This document shows, piece by piece, positions 8,630 through 17,199 of a DNA stretch of 64,000 nt. The notes beneath the pieces are model-generated. The model did not search any database. It worked only from the letters and a program-made list of their open reading frames with translations, and was not told the origin of the DNA. The position numbers and the translations under genes are program-made. The DNA comes from Methylobacter sp. BlB1. GTDB taxonomy: Bacteria; Pseudomonadota; Gammaproteobacteria; Methylococcales; Methylomonadaceae. How positions within the stretch are numbered: the stretch's first letter is position 1; every line of letters starts with the position of its first letter. Where the stretch lies: the NCBI RefSeq assembly GCF_015476545.1, contig NZ_JADMKV010000018.1:1-64000 (forward strand), given 5' to 3'.

Positions 8630-9856
8630 ATGAATGGACTATCAACCCGCATGACGGAAGCCGTTCGGCACGCCTGTAGTGATGAGCTGTTGTGCGCCTA
8701 TATCTACGATCTGGGAGCACTGGACCGGCACGCAGCCGGTCTGGCCGCTTCGCTGCCGGATAATTGCGAGCTTTTTTACGCCGTCAAGGCCAACTCCGAT
8801 CTGCCGATTCTGCAAACCTTGGCATCTCATGTACACGGTTTCGAAGTTGCATCCGGCGGCGAGTTAGCCTGGGTGCGTAGCCATTTTCCTGATGCACCGG
8901 TCATCTTCGGCGGTCCCGGCAAGCTCGATACGGAGCTGGCTACCGCCTTGGAACTCGGCGTGGAATTGCTGCATATGGAGAGCCTAGGCGAATTGCGGCG
9001 GCTCGCATGGCTGGCCCGGAATGCGGATCGGCAGGCTGATATACTGCTACGCATCAACCTGGCGCTGGATGACGTACCAGCCACCACCTTGACCATGGGC
9101 GGACGCGCCACGCAGTTCGGCATAGAGGCCGGTCAACTACCCGAATGCCTGACATGGCTCGCGGGGCACCCGGAGATTCGGTTGCGCGGCTTCCATTTCC
9201 ATCTGATGTCCCATCAGCTGGATGCCAGCGTGCATCTGGCATTGCTCGCCCGCTACTTCCGCCAGGTGCGGCAGTGGCGCGAACAATTCGGACTTGCCGT
9301 CAACCATATCAATGTAGGGGGTGGCATCGGCATCAATTACCGGGAGCCTGAACGGCAATTTGACTGGCCGGCATTCAGTGCCGGCCTTGCAGCCTTGATA
9401 AAAAGCGAAAACATGGCGGACTGGCGCATCCGCTTCGAGATGGGCCGCTATATGACCGCAGCCTGCGGCTATTACGTCATGCAGATACTCGATATCAAGC
9501 AATGCTTCGGCCGCCATTTCGTGGTCGGCCGCGGCGGCACGCACCATTTCCGCACGCCCTATGCCCAAGGCCACAGCCATCCGTTTTTCATATTGCCACA
9601 GGAACACTGGCCCTATCCCTTCCCGCGGCCCGAAGTCAAACAGGCCCGAGTCACCGTGGTCGGCCAACTTTGCACGCCTAAAGACATATTGGCCAGTGAT
9701 GCGCCAGTTGAGAGGGTGCGGGTCGGCGATCTGCTAATGTTCCCCTATGCCGGCGCTTATGCCTGGCATATCTCCCATCATGATTTTTTGCGTCACCCGC
9801 ACCCGCAGCATATCTATCTGCCAGCACAGGAGCCAGCCCATGCTGCAAACCAATAA
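8630..9856 (+). CDS. pvsE: PLP-dependent decarboxylase (LysA/DapDC fold), PvsE-like
   Basis: Fold-type III pyridoxal-phosphate decarboxylase of 408 residues. FYAVKAN (about residue 47) holds the lysine expected to bind PLP; HFHLMSH, NVGGGIG and the GRYMTAACGYYV segment are typical of diaminopimelate/ornithine decarboxylase relatives. The ATG at 8630, one base after the preceding TGA, matches the usual N-terminus of the family. In vibrioferrin biosynthesis the equivalent enzyme PvsE removes the carboxylate of a serine-derived unit to give ethanolamine; SbnH and AcsE do similar jobs for staphyloferrin B and achromobactin. Substrate is inferred from the operon. Confidence 0.88.
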   Translation: MNGLSTRMTEAVRHACSDELLCAYIYDLGALDRHAAGLAASLPDNCELFYAVKANSDLPILQTLASHVHGFEVASGGELAWVRSHFPDAPVIFGGPGKLDTELATALELGVELLHMESLGELRRLAWLARNADRQADILLRINLALDDVPATTLTMGGRATQFGIEAGQLPECLTWLAGHPEIRLRGFHFHLMSHQLDASVHLALLARYFRQVRQWREQFGLAVNHINVGGGIGINYREPERQFDWPAFSAGLAALIKSENMADWRIRFEMGRYMTAACGYYVMQILDIKQCFGRHFVVGRGGTHHFRTPYAQGHSHPFFILPQEHWPYPFPRPEVKQARVTVVGQLCTPKDILASDAPVERVRVGDLLMFPYAGAYAWHISHHDFLRHPHPQHIYLPAQEPAHAANQ

Positions 9857-10616
9857 GCTGAAACAGGCTCTGCGCAACGGTAAAACAGTTTACGGACTGC
9901 TGAATTCCATACCGGCGCCCTTGCTGGTGGAGATGATAGGCTATGCCGGCTACGACTTCGTCATCCTGGATCTGGAGCATGTGAACACCAATCCGGAAAC
10001 CCTGGAGAATATGATTCGGGCGGCGGAATGCGCCGGACTGACCGCTTTAGTGCGTGTGCCCGGTATGGATGCCGACATGATTCTGCGCGCTCTGGACAGC
10101 GGCGCGCAAGGCATCGTCGTCCCTCACGTGCAAAGCCGTGCCGAAGCGGAAGCGGCCGTCAGCGCCAGCCGCTACCATCCGTTGGGTGAACGCGGCATCA
10201 GCGGCGGCCGCACCACCGGTTTCGGCCGCCTGGATCTGCCGAGCTATTTCGAGCAGGCCAATGCCGAGCTGCTGGTCGCGGTCATGATCGAAGACCGGGC
10301 CGGCGTGGAGAATATCGACGCCATCGTCTCCGTGCCGGGCATCGATCTGGTGCTGGAGGGCGCGATCGATCTGTCCCAGTCTTATGGCGTGCCGGGCCAG
10401 GCGCAACATCCGGACGTGCAGGCCGCCATCCTGGCCATCGCCGATGCCTGCCGCAAGCACAACGTGCCGTTCTGTGCCATACCGCGCCTGCCGGAACAGG
10501 GCGAATACTGGCGCCGGTGCGGCGTTCAGGCCTTTCTGCTGGGCGATGACCGGGGCGTTTCCTTCCGTGCCTTTAAGGCGCACCTACAAAGCTGGAAAAA
10601 CCAGTCATTATCATGA
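9840..10616 (+). CDS. HpcH/HpaI aldolase family protein, SbnG/AcsB-like putative citrate synthase
   Basis: TIM-barrel class II aldolase-family enzyme of 258 residues. The start at 9840 has AGGAG upstream and overlaps the decarboxylase gene by 17 bases. Family blocks include DLEHVNTNPETLENMIRAAE, the RALDSGAQGIVVPHV segment and MIEDRAGVENIDAIVSVPG followed by LEGAIDLSQSYGVP. The LEGAIDLSQS version, rather than the FIGP.DLS of sugar-acid aldolases, resembles SbnG of staphyloferrin B and AcsB of achromobactin. SbnG has been shown to make citrate from oxaloacetate and acetyl-CoA, so this gene may give the siderophore pathway its own citrate supply. A degradative aldolase role is the alternative. 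Confidence 0.8.
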   Translation: MLQTNKLKQALRNGKTVYGLLNSIPAPLLVEMIGYAGYDFVILDLEHVNTNPETLENMIRAAECAGLTALVRVPGMDADMILRALDSGAQGIVVPHVQSRAEAEAAVSASRYHPLGERGISGGRTTGFGRLDLPSYFEQANAELLVAVMIEDRAGVENIDAIVSVPGIDLVLEGAIDLSQSYGVPGQAQHPDVQAAILAIADACRKHNVPFCAIPRLPEQGEYWRRCGVQAFLLGDDRGVSFRAFKAHLQSWKNQSLS

Positions 10617-11677
10617 GCGCAGCCATTTCCAAGAAGCTGTGGTTCGGCCATCTCTATCTGGGAGTTGCGCTTGCCCTGCCCCTGCTGATCATTGCCGCCA
10701 GCGGCATCGTACTGAGCTTTTACGATGACTTGCGCTTCGCTTCACCGCCTTACCGCCTGGCAACGCCGGCGTACCAGCCGCGCGATGCCGTCACCTTGGC
10801 CGAATCCGTCCGGCGACGCTTTCCCCACCATCGCCTGGAGGTGCTGTTTCTGCCGACGGCTCCGGAACACAGTGCCAGAGCCAGACTGACCGGGCCGGAA
10901 CCACTGCTGGTGTTTATCCATCCCGGCACGGCCGCCATTCTGGCGATCAGGAACGGCGCCGATCAGGACGGACTGGATTGGCTGCGGGAGCTTCACCGCG
11001 GCAGCGTATTGGGCCTTCCCGGAAAGATTGCCGCCAGCATGACTGGTCTGGGGACGCTGTTGCTTTGGCTGATGGGGCTGCGGCTAGGGTTCAGGCGTCA
11101 AGGGAAGGCAAAACGGCGGCGGGCAAAGCGTTTCCCTGAACTCATGGCGATCCATCGGCAAGCGGGGCTGCTGCTGGGCGGTCCTGTTGCCGTTCTGGCC
11201 TTGCTGGGCGCACTGCTCAATTTTGCCGGCCCGTTGATGCAATGGCTGGACCCGCCGCCGGCCATTGCAGAGCCCGCTTCCGCGCGGCAGATACTGCCGC
11301 TGCCCAGATTGATTGATGCAGCGATTGAAGGTTACCGCAACGCCCCGCTGGAACGCATCTACTTCCCGGCCGATGCAAGCCAGCCCTGGCGTTTTCGGTT
11401 CCTGGACGGCAGTTGGGGATTTGTGAATGGTCAAAATGGAACGCTGCTAAAACTCAAAACGCCTTTCTCTCACTGGACCCTGCTGCTGTATCCTCTGCAT
11501 AGCGGCAAATTGCCGGGCATCAAGGGCCATTGGCTGCCGGTCTTTTGCGGCATCGCCCTACTTTTCCTGCTCGGCAGCGGCGTGCATCGCGGCTGGCGCA
11601 TCGTCAAGCCGCGCAGCCGCCAGACATCCTTGTGCCGCTCTAACTCAATTCAATCGATTGCCCATGTGAGCGAATAG
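10613..11677 (+). CDS. PepSY-associated membrane protein, putative ferric-siderophore reductase
   Basis: Membrane protein of 354 residues with the PepSY_TM layout: an N-terminal helix (KLWFGHLYLGVALALPLL, then IIAASGIVLSF), a periplasmic PepSY-like region, a helix pair around 140-160 and 185-205, and a last helix near 310. HLYLG and ELHRGSVLG carry histidines of the kind that ligate haem in related reductases. ATGA overlap couples it to the aldolase gene, making it the last gene of the operon. Relatives near siderophore genes are often annotated as periplasmic iron reductases; that function is inference here. Confidence 0.75.
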   Translation: MSAAISKKLWFGHLYLGVALALPLLIIAASGIVLSFYDDLRFASPPYRLATPAYQPRDAVTLAESVRRRFPHHRLEVLFLPTAPEHSARARLTGPEPLLVFIHPGTAAILAIRNGADQDGLDWLRELHRGSVLGLPGKIAASMTGLGTLLLWLMGLRLGFRRQGKAKRRRAKRFPELMAIHRQAGLLLGGPVAVLALLGALLNFAGPLMQWLDPPPAIAEPASARQILPLPRLIDAAIEGYRNAPLERIYFPADASQPWRFRFLDGSWGFVNGQNGTLLKLKTPFSHWTLLLYPLHSGKLPGIKGHWLPVFCGIALLFLLGSGVHRGWRIVKPRSRQTSLCRSNSIQSIAHVSE

Positions 11678-11733
11678 AACAAATTCTCCCGCGCTCTGTC
11701 CAATTTGATATTTTAAAGAAGAAGGTAGCGGCC

Positions 11734-12063
11734 ATGGCAACACATCACGCTGTTCCGGGGGAAATTGTCGACCTTGCCAGTTGGGCTAATGACCTGCCCA
11801 ATGAAAAAACAAAGGTCATCATAAAAACAGATACGATGGAGCTGGCGCGCCTTGTCGTGCCCAAAGGCAAGGAGTATCCCAGCCACCAGGTGCCCGGGCC
11901 TGTGGTCGTCCATTGCGTTCAAGGGAAAATTGAGTTCACTGCCATGGGCGGGACACAAGAGCTGCATGACGGCCAACTGCTCTATCTCATGCCGGGGGAA
12001 CCGCATTCGCTCAGAGGCATAGAGGATACGGTCATCCTGCTGACCATCCTGCTTACGAACTGA
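11734..12063 (+). CDS. Small cupin-domain protein
   Basis: Single-domain cupin of 109 residues. The beta-barrel pattern is visible in VVPKGKEYPSHQVPGPVVVHCVQGKIEF and in DGQLLYLMPGEPHSL, where only some of the usual metal ligands are present (His in SHQ, His in EPHS). Its RBS, GAAGG, lies about ten bases ahead of the ATG. The 3' end overlaps the convergent cytochrome b gene by 11 bases. Such cupins bind small ligands or metals, but no substrate can be named. It is separated from the siderophore operon by 56 bases and may be co-transcribed. Confidence 0.75.
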   Translation: MATHHAVPGEIVDLASWANDLPNEKTKVIIKTDTMELARLVVPKGKEYPSHQVPGPVVVHCVQGKIEFTAMGGTQELHDGQLLYLMPGEPHSLRGIEDTVILLTILLTN

Positions 12064-12805
12064 TGTCGCTATCTCCGGACTCTTTATCTACGGGAATTCC
12101 GCTGATAACCTTCTGCCCCGAGAACATGGCAGAAATAATGCCGCCCCCTTCCCTTAACTCGGTAATGATTACCGCCGCCACATGCAAAATGACGATGACG
12201 GTCAGGACATAAAAACTATAGAGGTGCACCACTGCAACGGGTTTTCGGTAAGCGCGCATGACTTCATAGGCGGCCGCATCGTACATCTCGGGCGTGTAGG
12301 GAACCAGCGAATCCGGAGAAACGCCGGGGGCTGCCACCCACTGCGCGATCCAATGGCCAATGGGCGGATAAAACAGATCAGTGCCCGCCAGCACCAGACC
12401 GGTGATTGCCTGGACTGTCAGGAACAGAAGTATTGCAGTTACCGACAGCCGGCCTATCGGATTGTGGCCGAGATACTGTTCGGGCCGACTGGCGAAGAAG
12501 GCTGCCGCATAGCGGCGCAGCGCTCCAAAATACCCCCTGCCGCCGGGCAGAATCGATCGCCACCGCGCATAACGGTTGCCCCAAAAACCCCACACGATAC
12601 GCCAGAGCAGATTGAGCGCGAATAGGTAGCCGACCCAGGCGTGGACCGTTTTCAGAGTCACTTTGCCGGCATTGTGAACCCCAAGGTCGCCGGCATTGAG
12701 AATCACAAGCCCCACAGCCGCCAGAACAGTGACGCAAAACACATTGATCCAGTGAAACCAGCGCGTGCCGGCATCCCACACCGTATAACGTTTCAGGTCA
12801 GTCAT
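12053..12805 (-). CDS. Cytochrome b561-type membrane protein
   Basis: Diheme cytochrome b of 250 residues in the Ni/Fe-hydrogenase b-subunit/cytochrome b561 family (PF01292). Four main hydrophobic helices are seen with the conserved histidines: RWFHWINV, TVHAWVGYL, a third helix VTAILLFLTVQAITGLVL and VVHLYSFYVLTVIVILHVAAV. These ligate two haems and pass electrons within the inner membrane. An extra segment (about residues 145-190) lies between helices 3 and 4. No partner cytochrome or dehydrogenase gene is adjacent, so its electron donor is unknown. Confidence 0.82.
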   Translation of the reverse strand: MTDLKRYTVWDAGTRWFHWINVFCVTVLAAVGLVILNAGDLGVHNAGKVTLKTVHAWVGYLFALNLLWRIVWGFWGNRYARWRSILPGGRGYFGALRRYAAAFFASRPEQYLGHNPIGRLSVTAILLFLTVQAITGLVLAGTDLFYPPIGHWIAQWVAAPGVSPDSLVPYTPEMYDAAAYEVMRAYRKPVAVVHLYSFYVLTVIVILHVAAVIITELREGGGIISAMFSGQKVISGIPVDKESGDSDISS

Positions 12806-13079
12806 ACCGGCTCTCCATTTTTATCCGTAGATTAATCTGCAATCGATAGCCTTTGCAGACGAATGTTTGATTTGCAATCGTTTTACACATCCAATAAGTT
12901 ATCCAGTTCAGCATTGTTATACGCCAGCCATCCTGCTGGCCGAAAAATTATGAAAAATTAATCGGATATTAGTTTAGATGACATTTCGGCTGCTGTCTGT
13001 CATCAAGCAATATTTAAATCCATCCTTATAATAAATAGCTTTTTTGCTTTATTCGACGAAACAGACTGGAGCCCAATAA

Positions 13080-13844
13080 ATGGTTGAAATTATTCACATT
13101 CCTGTCCTGAACGACAATTACATTTATCTGATCCGCGACCCTGCATCCGGTGAAACGGCCGCCGTAGACCCCGCCCTTGCCCAGCCGGTTCTGGATGTTC
13201 TGCATGAAAAAGGCTGGCGCCTGACATACATTCTGAACACGCATCACCATGGCGACCATGTCGGCGGCAATCTGGAATTAAAGGAAAAAACCGGCTGCAC
13301 GATTATCGCGGGCCATTCCGACAGGAATCGTATTCCCGGCATTGATATTGGCGTCAGCGAAAACGATCAGATTGCGCTCGGCCGACATGTGGCCAGCGTT
13401 ATTTTCACGCCCGGCCATACCAGCGGCCATGTTGTCTATCATTTTGCCGAAGACCATGCGCTGTTTTGCGGCGATACGTTATTTGTCATGGGCTGCGGCC
13501 GCCTGTTTGAAGGCACGGCCGAGCAGATGTGGCATTCGCTGCAGAAACTCAAAGCCCTGCCCGCTTCTACGCGCATTTATTGCGCACATGAATACACGCA
13601 GATCAATGGCCGGTTTGCCTTAAGCGTAGAGCCCGATAACCGGCAGTTAGTGCAAAGAATGGACGAGGTCAATCAATTGCGGGCGAAACACCTGCCGACC
13701 GTGCCTTCCACCATAGCGCAGGAACTGGCGACCAATCCGTTCTTCAGGGAAGACAGCCCGGCGCTGCAAAAACACATCAACATGTCGGGTGAAGCACCGC
13801 TGCGGGTATTTGCAGAAACCCGAAAATTGAAGGATCAGTTTTAA
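13080..13844 (+). CDS. gloB: Hydroxyacylglutathione hydrolase (glyoxalase II)
   Basis: Metallo-beta-lactamase-fold thioesterase of 254 residues that hydrolyses S-D-lactoylglutathione to D-lactate and glutathione in methylglyoxal detoxification. The binuclear metal motif THHHGDH is at about residues 53-59; further ligands lie in PGHTSGHV, FCGDTLF and CAHEYT. The C-terminal HAGH-C domain is present (NPFFR, then PLRVFAETRKLKD). Length and motifs are standard for GloB. It stands alone with a 274-bp AT-rich upstream gap. Confidence 0.95.
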   Translation: MVEIIHIPVLNDNYIYLIRDPASGETAAVDPALAQPVLDVLHEKGWRLTYILNTHHHGDHVGGNLELKEKTGCTIIAGHSDRNRIPGIDIGVSENDQIALGRHVASVIFTPGHTSGHVVYHFAEDHALFCGDTLFVMGCGRLFEGTAEQMWHSLQKLKALPASTRIYCAHEYTQINGRFALSVEPDNRQLVQRMDEVNQLRAKHLPTVPSTIAQELATNPFFREDSPALQKHINMSGEAPLRVFAETRKLKDQF

Positions 13845-13872
13845 AACCTGGCGGTTACGAATTAGGCTTACT

Positions 13873-13911
13873 CCCAGGCTCTACTGCCAATTCTCTCAAG
13901 AAGAGCCTGGG
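13873..13911. terminator. Inverted repeat between convergent genes, possible terminator
   Basis: Perfect 10-bp arms CCCAGGCTCT (13873-13882) and AGAGCCTGGG (13902-13911) with a 19-base loop, 29 bases after the gloB stop and before the convergent secreted-protein gene. No T-run follows on either strand, so it is a weak or factor-assisted terminator at best. Confidence 0.4.
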
Positions 13912-13966
13912 AAATGAAAGATCGAATAGTTTAATAGGCAACCATCATTCCTGAAACGCAGTCAGC

Positions 13967-14380
13967 CTATTGCGCAGGCCAGTAGAAAGCCAATGAAGCT
14001 CTCTTTCCGCCGCCCACCTTGGCATTCTGGCGCAGGACTCTCCCGTCTTTCTCGGCGAGAACGGTATAATTTCCCGGCTTGAGTCTGGCAAAAAGAAAAG
14101 GACCGTCGGCTACGGCTTCAACAACCGTGTTGCCTTGCGCATCGGCAATCCGCACATTGACGTCGGCAAGAAATTCACCTGTTCCTTTAGCGGCGAACAG
14201 CAGGTTCAAATTGTAATCGCTTTTCATGGCCTCCATAGCAGAACGCTCGCTCTCGCCAATGCCGCCGCTGACGAATGTCGCGTCGCCTTGTGTCTGGGGT
14301 TCTGGCCAGTCTTCCTGTGCAAACGCTTGCAGGCTGAACAGAAGACAGGATGTAACCAGCGCAGATAGTAATCTCTTCAT
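13967..14380 (-). CDS. Secreted protein with carboxypeptidase-regulatory-like beta-sandwich
   Basis: Protein of 137 residues with a clear signal peptide (MKRLLSALVTSCLLFSLQAFA, cleavage near AFAQ). The mature part contains a predicted beta-sandwich: LADVNVRIADAQGNTVVEAV followed by FLFARLKPGNYTVLAEKDGR, the pattern of carboxypeptidase-regulatory-like/SpaA-type domains. I do not recognise the specific family. It is monocistronic, convergent with gloB, and probably acts in the periplasm. Confidence 0.75.
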   Translation of the reverse strand: MKRLLSALVTSCLLFSLQAFAQEDWPEPQTQGDATFVSGGIGESERSAMEAMKSDYNLNLLFAAKGTGEFLADVNVRIADAQGNTVVEAVADGPFLFARLKPGNYTVLAEKDGRVLRQNAKVGGGKRASLAFYWPAQ

Positions 14381-14719
14381 AAATATTTCTCCTTGATTGT
14401 TTTTGAAAATGCGAGGCGCATGAGCATTAATTGTAGTCTTAAAGAAAAATATTTTGTAGATTTTGCAAGTTTTGAGTCAAGCCGAGATCTCCAGCGCATG
14501 AACTCCAAAACCAGGCCTGGCTGTTCCCTTGCCGCTTTGAGAAAAATTAAATTTATTAACGAAATGCGATTTGCAAGATCCTTAAAATAAATCGTTTTAC
14601 AACCAGTAACAATTGATTTTTTATTGTCTTAAACAAATAGATTGTCATCGTTCTGAGCAAAAGCGCTGCTGTGCGGTGAAAGCCCGTCCAAACTTCCGTA
14701 CGAAAACTGGAGGTAAATC
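14381..14719. other. Intergenic region, no gene seen
   Basis: AT-rich gap between the divergent secreted-protein and peroxiredoxin genes. It must hold their promoters. A 65-codon open frame at 14393-14590 has no recognisable product and a low-complexity composition. The peroxiredoxin RBS GGAGG lies at 14709-14713. Confidence 0.3.
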
Positions 14720-15247
14720 ATGGCTCCTGATAGGGTACCCAATGTTGTTTTTAAAACCCGAGTCCGCGATGAAAGTATCGGAGGCGATAACCCTTTTCGC
14801 TGGCAGGACGTCACTACGGATGACATTTTCGCGGGGAAAAAAATTGTGCTGTTCGCATTGCCGGGCGCATTTACACCCACTTGCACCAGTGCGCATCTAC
14901 CGGGTTATGATGCCAAATATATGGAAATCATCGGTCAGGGCGTGGATGAAGTGTACTGTTTAGGCGTCAATGATGCCTTTACCATGTATCAGTGGGCCAA
15001 GCATCTGGGCATCAAACACGTAAAAATGCTGCCTGACGGCAATGGGGAGTTTACCCGGGGCATGGGCATGCTGGTCAAGAAGGAAAATCTGGGATTCGGA
15101 TGCCGCTCGTGGCGTTATTCGATGCTGGTCGATGATAAAAGAATCATCAAACTGTTCAGTGAACCGGGACAGACCGATAACTGCCCGGACGACCCGTTCT
15201 CGGTCAGCGATGCCGATACGATGCTCGATTATTTAAAGCACCAGTAA
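14720..15247 (+). CDS. Peroxiredoxin, Prx5/AhpC-TSA family
   Basis: Thiol peroxidase of 175 residues that reduces hydrogen peroxide or organic hydroperoxides. The peroxidatic cysteine is in PGAFTPTCTSAHLPGY (Cys55), the Prx5 signature; further cysteines occur at VYCLGV and GFGCRSWRY. Many proteobacterial members are fused to a C-terminal glutaredoxin, but this one ends at the redoxin domain, so it must use a separate reductant. GGAGG lies six bases before the ATG. It faces the DUF2818 gene across a short gap holding a palindromic repeat. Confidence 0.9.
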   Translation: MAPDRVPNVVFKTRVRDESIGGDNPFRWQDVTTDDIFAGKKIVLFALPGAFTPTCTSAHLPGYDAKYMEIIGQGVDEVYCLGVNDAFTMYQWAKHLGIKHVKMLPDGNGEFTRGMGMLVKKENLGFGCRSWRYSMLVDDKRIIKLFSEPGQTDNCPDDPFSVSDADTMLDYLKHQ

Positions 15248-15254
15248 TCTGCAG

Positions 15255-15282
15255 CCGTAGGGCACGCAGCGCGTACCTTGCC
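15255..15282. repeat. REP-like repeat, GTAGGGyrCGCA family, copy 1
   Basis: CCGTAGGGCACGCAGCGCGT and the following ACCTTGCC sit between the convergent peroxiredoxin and DUF2818 genes. The same core recurs at 18845-18872 (opposite orientation) and in both arms of the hairpin at 47974-48050. Confidence 0.7.
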
Positions 15283-15298
15283 AGAACCTGCTAGCGGA

Positions 15299-15616
15299 TC
15301 AATCCGGCGTCTTTCTCGACAAAAGCCTTTTAAGATCGTAATGATAAATAAAGCCCGGCAGGGCAAAGACTAAAAACAGGCATAAGGTCGCGACATAAAA
15401 CTCCCAGCCCTGGACATGCCGCGTACCGGTCAGCTTATATTCGAGAGCGACAGACAAAGCGCCTGCCAAGACATACATCGCCAGCCATTCCAGCCAGCGC
15501 AGCCAAGCGTTTTTGTCCCGTTTGAAAACCATGAGAAAGCGATCGCTGACCCACGGTATATTGGCTGCGACGAAGGCAGCCAATATAAAGAAGCCATAAA
15601 GTCCTGCCGGCGCCAT
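15299..15616 (-). CDS. DUF2818 family inner-membrane protein
   Basis: Small membrane protein of 105 residues with three hydrophobic helices (FFILAAFVAANIPW; WLAMYVLAGALSVALEY; FYVATLCLFLVFALPGFIY). The ending FALPGFIYHYDLKR is characteristic of DUF2818 (PF10993). Its ATG shares one base with the lysS stop (TGATG), so the two are co-translated. Function is unknown; relatives in other proteobacteria often follow NADH dehydrogenase genes, whereas this one follows lysS. Confidence 0.8.
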   Translation of the reverse strand: MAPAGLYGFFILAAFVAANIPWVSDRFLMVFKRDKNAWLRWLEWLAMYVLAGALSVALEYKLTGTRHVQGWEFYVATLCLFLVFALPGFIYHYDLKRLLSRKTPD

Positions 15617-17112
15617 CAGCCTTTCGGTCTCATGTGCGGGAACAGCAGGACATCGCGGATTGACGGCGAATCCGTGAACAGCATGACCAGGCGGTCGATG
15701 CCGATGCCCTCGCCTGCGGTCGGCGGCATGCCATGTTCCAGCGCGACGATATAATCGGCGTCAAAGTGCATGGCCTCATCGTCGCCGGCTTCTTTTTCCT
15801 CGACCTGTTTCTGGAAGCGCGCCGCCTGGTCTTCGGCGTCATTGAGCTCGGTAAAGCCGTTGGCGATCTCCCGGCCGCCGACGAAGAACTCGAAACGGTC
15901 CGTCACATGCGGGTCGTTGTCATTGCGCCGCGCCAGCGGCGACACTTCGACCGGATAGGCCGTGATGAACGTCGGGTTCATCAAACGATGCTCGACGGTT
16001 TTCTCAAAGATTTCGATCTGTATCTTGCCCAGGCCGTAACCGTCCTTGACCGGAATTTTCAATTTTTCCGCAACCTTAGCCGCCGCCTCGCGGTTATCGA
16101 TATCGGCCGGCGTCAAATCGGGATTGAAATGCAAAATCGAATCGAACACAGTCATGCGATCGAACGGCTTGCCGAAATCGTACTGCTCGCCCTGATAGGC
16201 GATAACTGTCTTGCTTAACACGTTTTCGGCCAGACCGCGCAGCATGGCTTCGGTTAAATCCATCAGTTCATGGTATTCGGCATAGGCCTGATAGAATTCC
16301 AGCATAGTGAATTCGGGATTGTGCCGCGTCGATAGACCTTCATTACGGAAGTTGCGGTTGATTTCAAACACACGCTCGAAGCCGCCCACAACCAGGCGCT
16401 TTAAATACAGTTCCGGCGCAATGCGCAGATACAAACCCATATCCAGCGCATTGTGGTGAGTCATGAAAGGCCTTGCCGTGGCGCCGCCCGGGATGGCCTG
16501 CATCATGGGGGTTTCCACTTCCAGGAACTGACGCTCGATCAGGAACTGGCGAATGTAAGCAACGATCCTGGAGCGCACCAGAAACGTGTTGCGCGATTCT
16601 TCGCTCATGATCAGGTCCAGATAGCGCTGACGGTACTTGACTTCCTGATCGGTGAGACCGTGGAATTTTTCCGGCAGCGGGCGCAGGGCCTTGGTCAGCA
16701 GACGGATGTCATCGACCTTGACGCTGAGTTCATCGGTCTGGGTTTTGAACAGCACGCCTTCCGCACCGATAATGTCGCCGATATCCCATTTTTTGAACTG
16801 TTCGTTATAAAACCCTTCCGGCAGCGTATCGCGGGTCACGTACAGCTGTATCCTGCCGGACATATCCTGAATATGGCAGAAGCTGGCCTTGCCCATGACG
16901 CGGCGCGTCATCATGCGGCCGGCGATCTTGACGCGAACGGGATCTGCTTCGAGCTCCTCCTTGGATTTCTCGCCGTATTCGGCCAGCACTTCGCCGGCAA
17001 CCACGTTGCGGCGGAAGTCGGTGGGGAATGCGATGCCGTTTTCGCGCAATTCACTCAATTTGCTGCGGCGTTGTCTGATCTGTTCCTGTTCGTCCCGTTC
17101 AATTTCTGACAT
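15616..17112 (-). CDS. lysS: Lysyl-tRNA synthetase, class II
   Basis: Class II aminoacyl-tRNA synthetase of 498 residues that charges tRNA-Lys. An OB-fold anticodon-binding domain occupies about residues 60-160 ([18 protein letters not shown]). The catalytic domain shows motif 2 ([21 protein letters not shown]) and motif 3 ([14 protein letters not shown]). Length matches the bacterial family. It follows prfB on the same strand, the same arrangement as prfB-lysS in Escherichia coli. Confidence 0.98.
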   Translation of the reverse strand: MSEIERDEQEQIRQRRSKLSELRENGIAFPTDFRRNVVAGEVLAEYGEKSKEELEADPVRVKIAGRMMTRRVMGKASFCHIQDMSGRIQLYVTRDTLPEGFYNEQFKKWDIGDIIGAEGVLFKTQTDELSVKVDDIRLLTKALRPLPEKFHGLTDQEVKYRQRYLDLIMSEESRNTFLVRSRIVAYIRQFLIERQFLEVETPMMQAIPGGATARPFMTHHNALDMGLYLRIAPELYLKRLVVGGFERVFEINRNFRNEGLSTRHNPEFTMLEFYQAYAEYHELMDLTEAMLRGLAENVLSKTVIAYQGEQYDFGKPFDRMTVFDSILHFNPDLTPADIDNREAAAKVAEKLKIPVKDGYGLGKIQIEIFEKTVEHRLMNPTFITAYPVEVSPLARRNDNDPHVTDRFEFFVGGREIANGFTELNDAEDQAARFQKQVEEKEAGDDEAMHFDADYIVALEHGMPPTAGEGIGIDRLVMLFTDSPSIRDVLLFPHMRPKG

Positions 17113-17199
17113 GTGTATCTTGACTCTTATCGTTATAGGATGGGCGCAGGTTTCGCGCCCATCAGGTGTATTTTCTGTTTGCTATAATTTCGTGATTAC

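Noticed and set aside
14393-14590. 65-codon open frame before the peroxiredoxin gene
   Set aside because: No RBS, no recognisable domain, unlike neighbouring gene composition, and it overlaps the likely promoter region.
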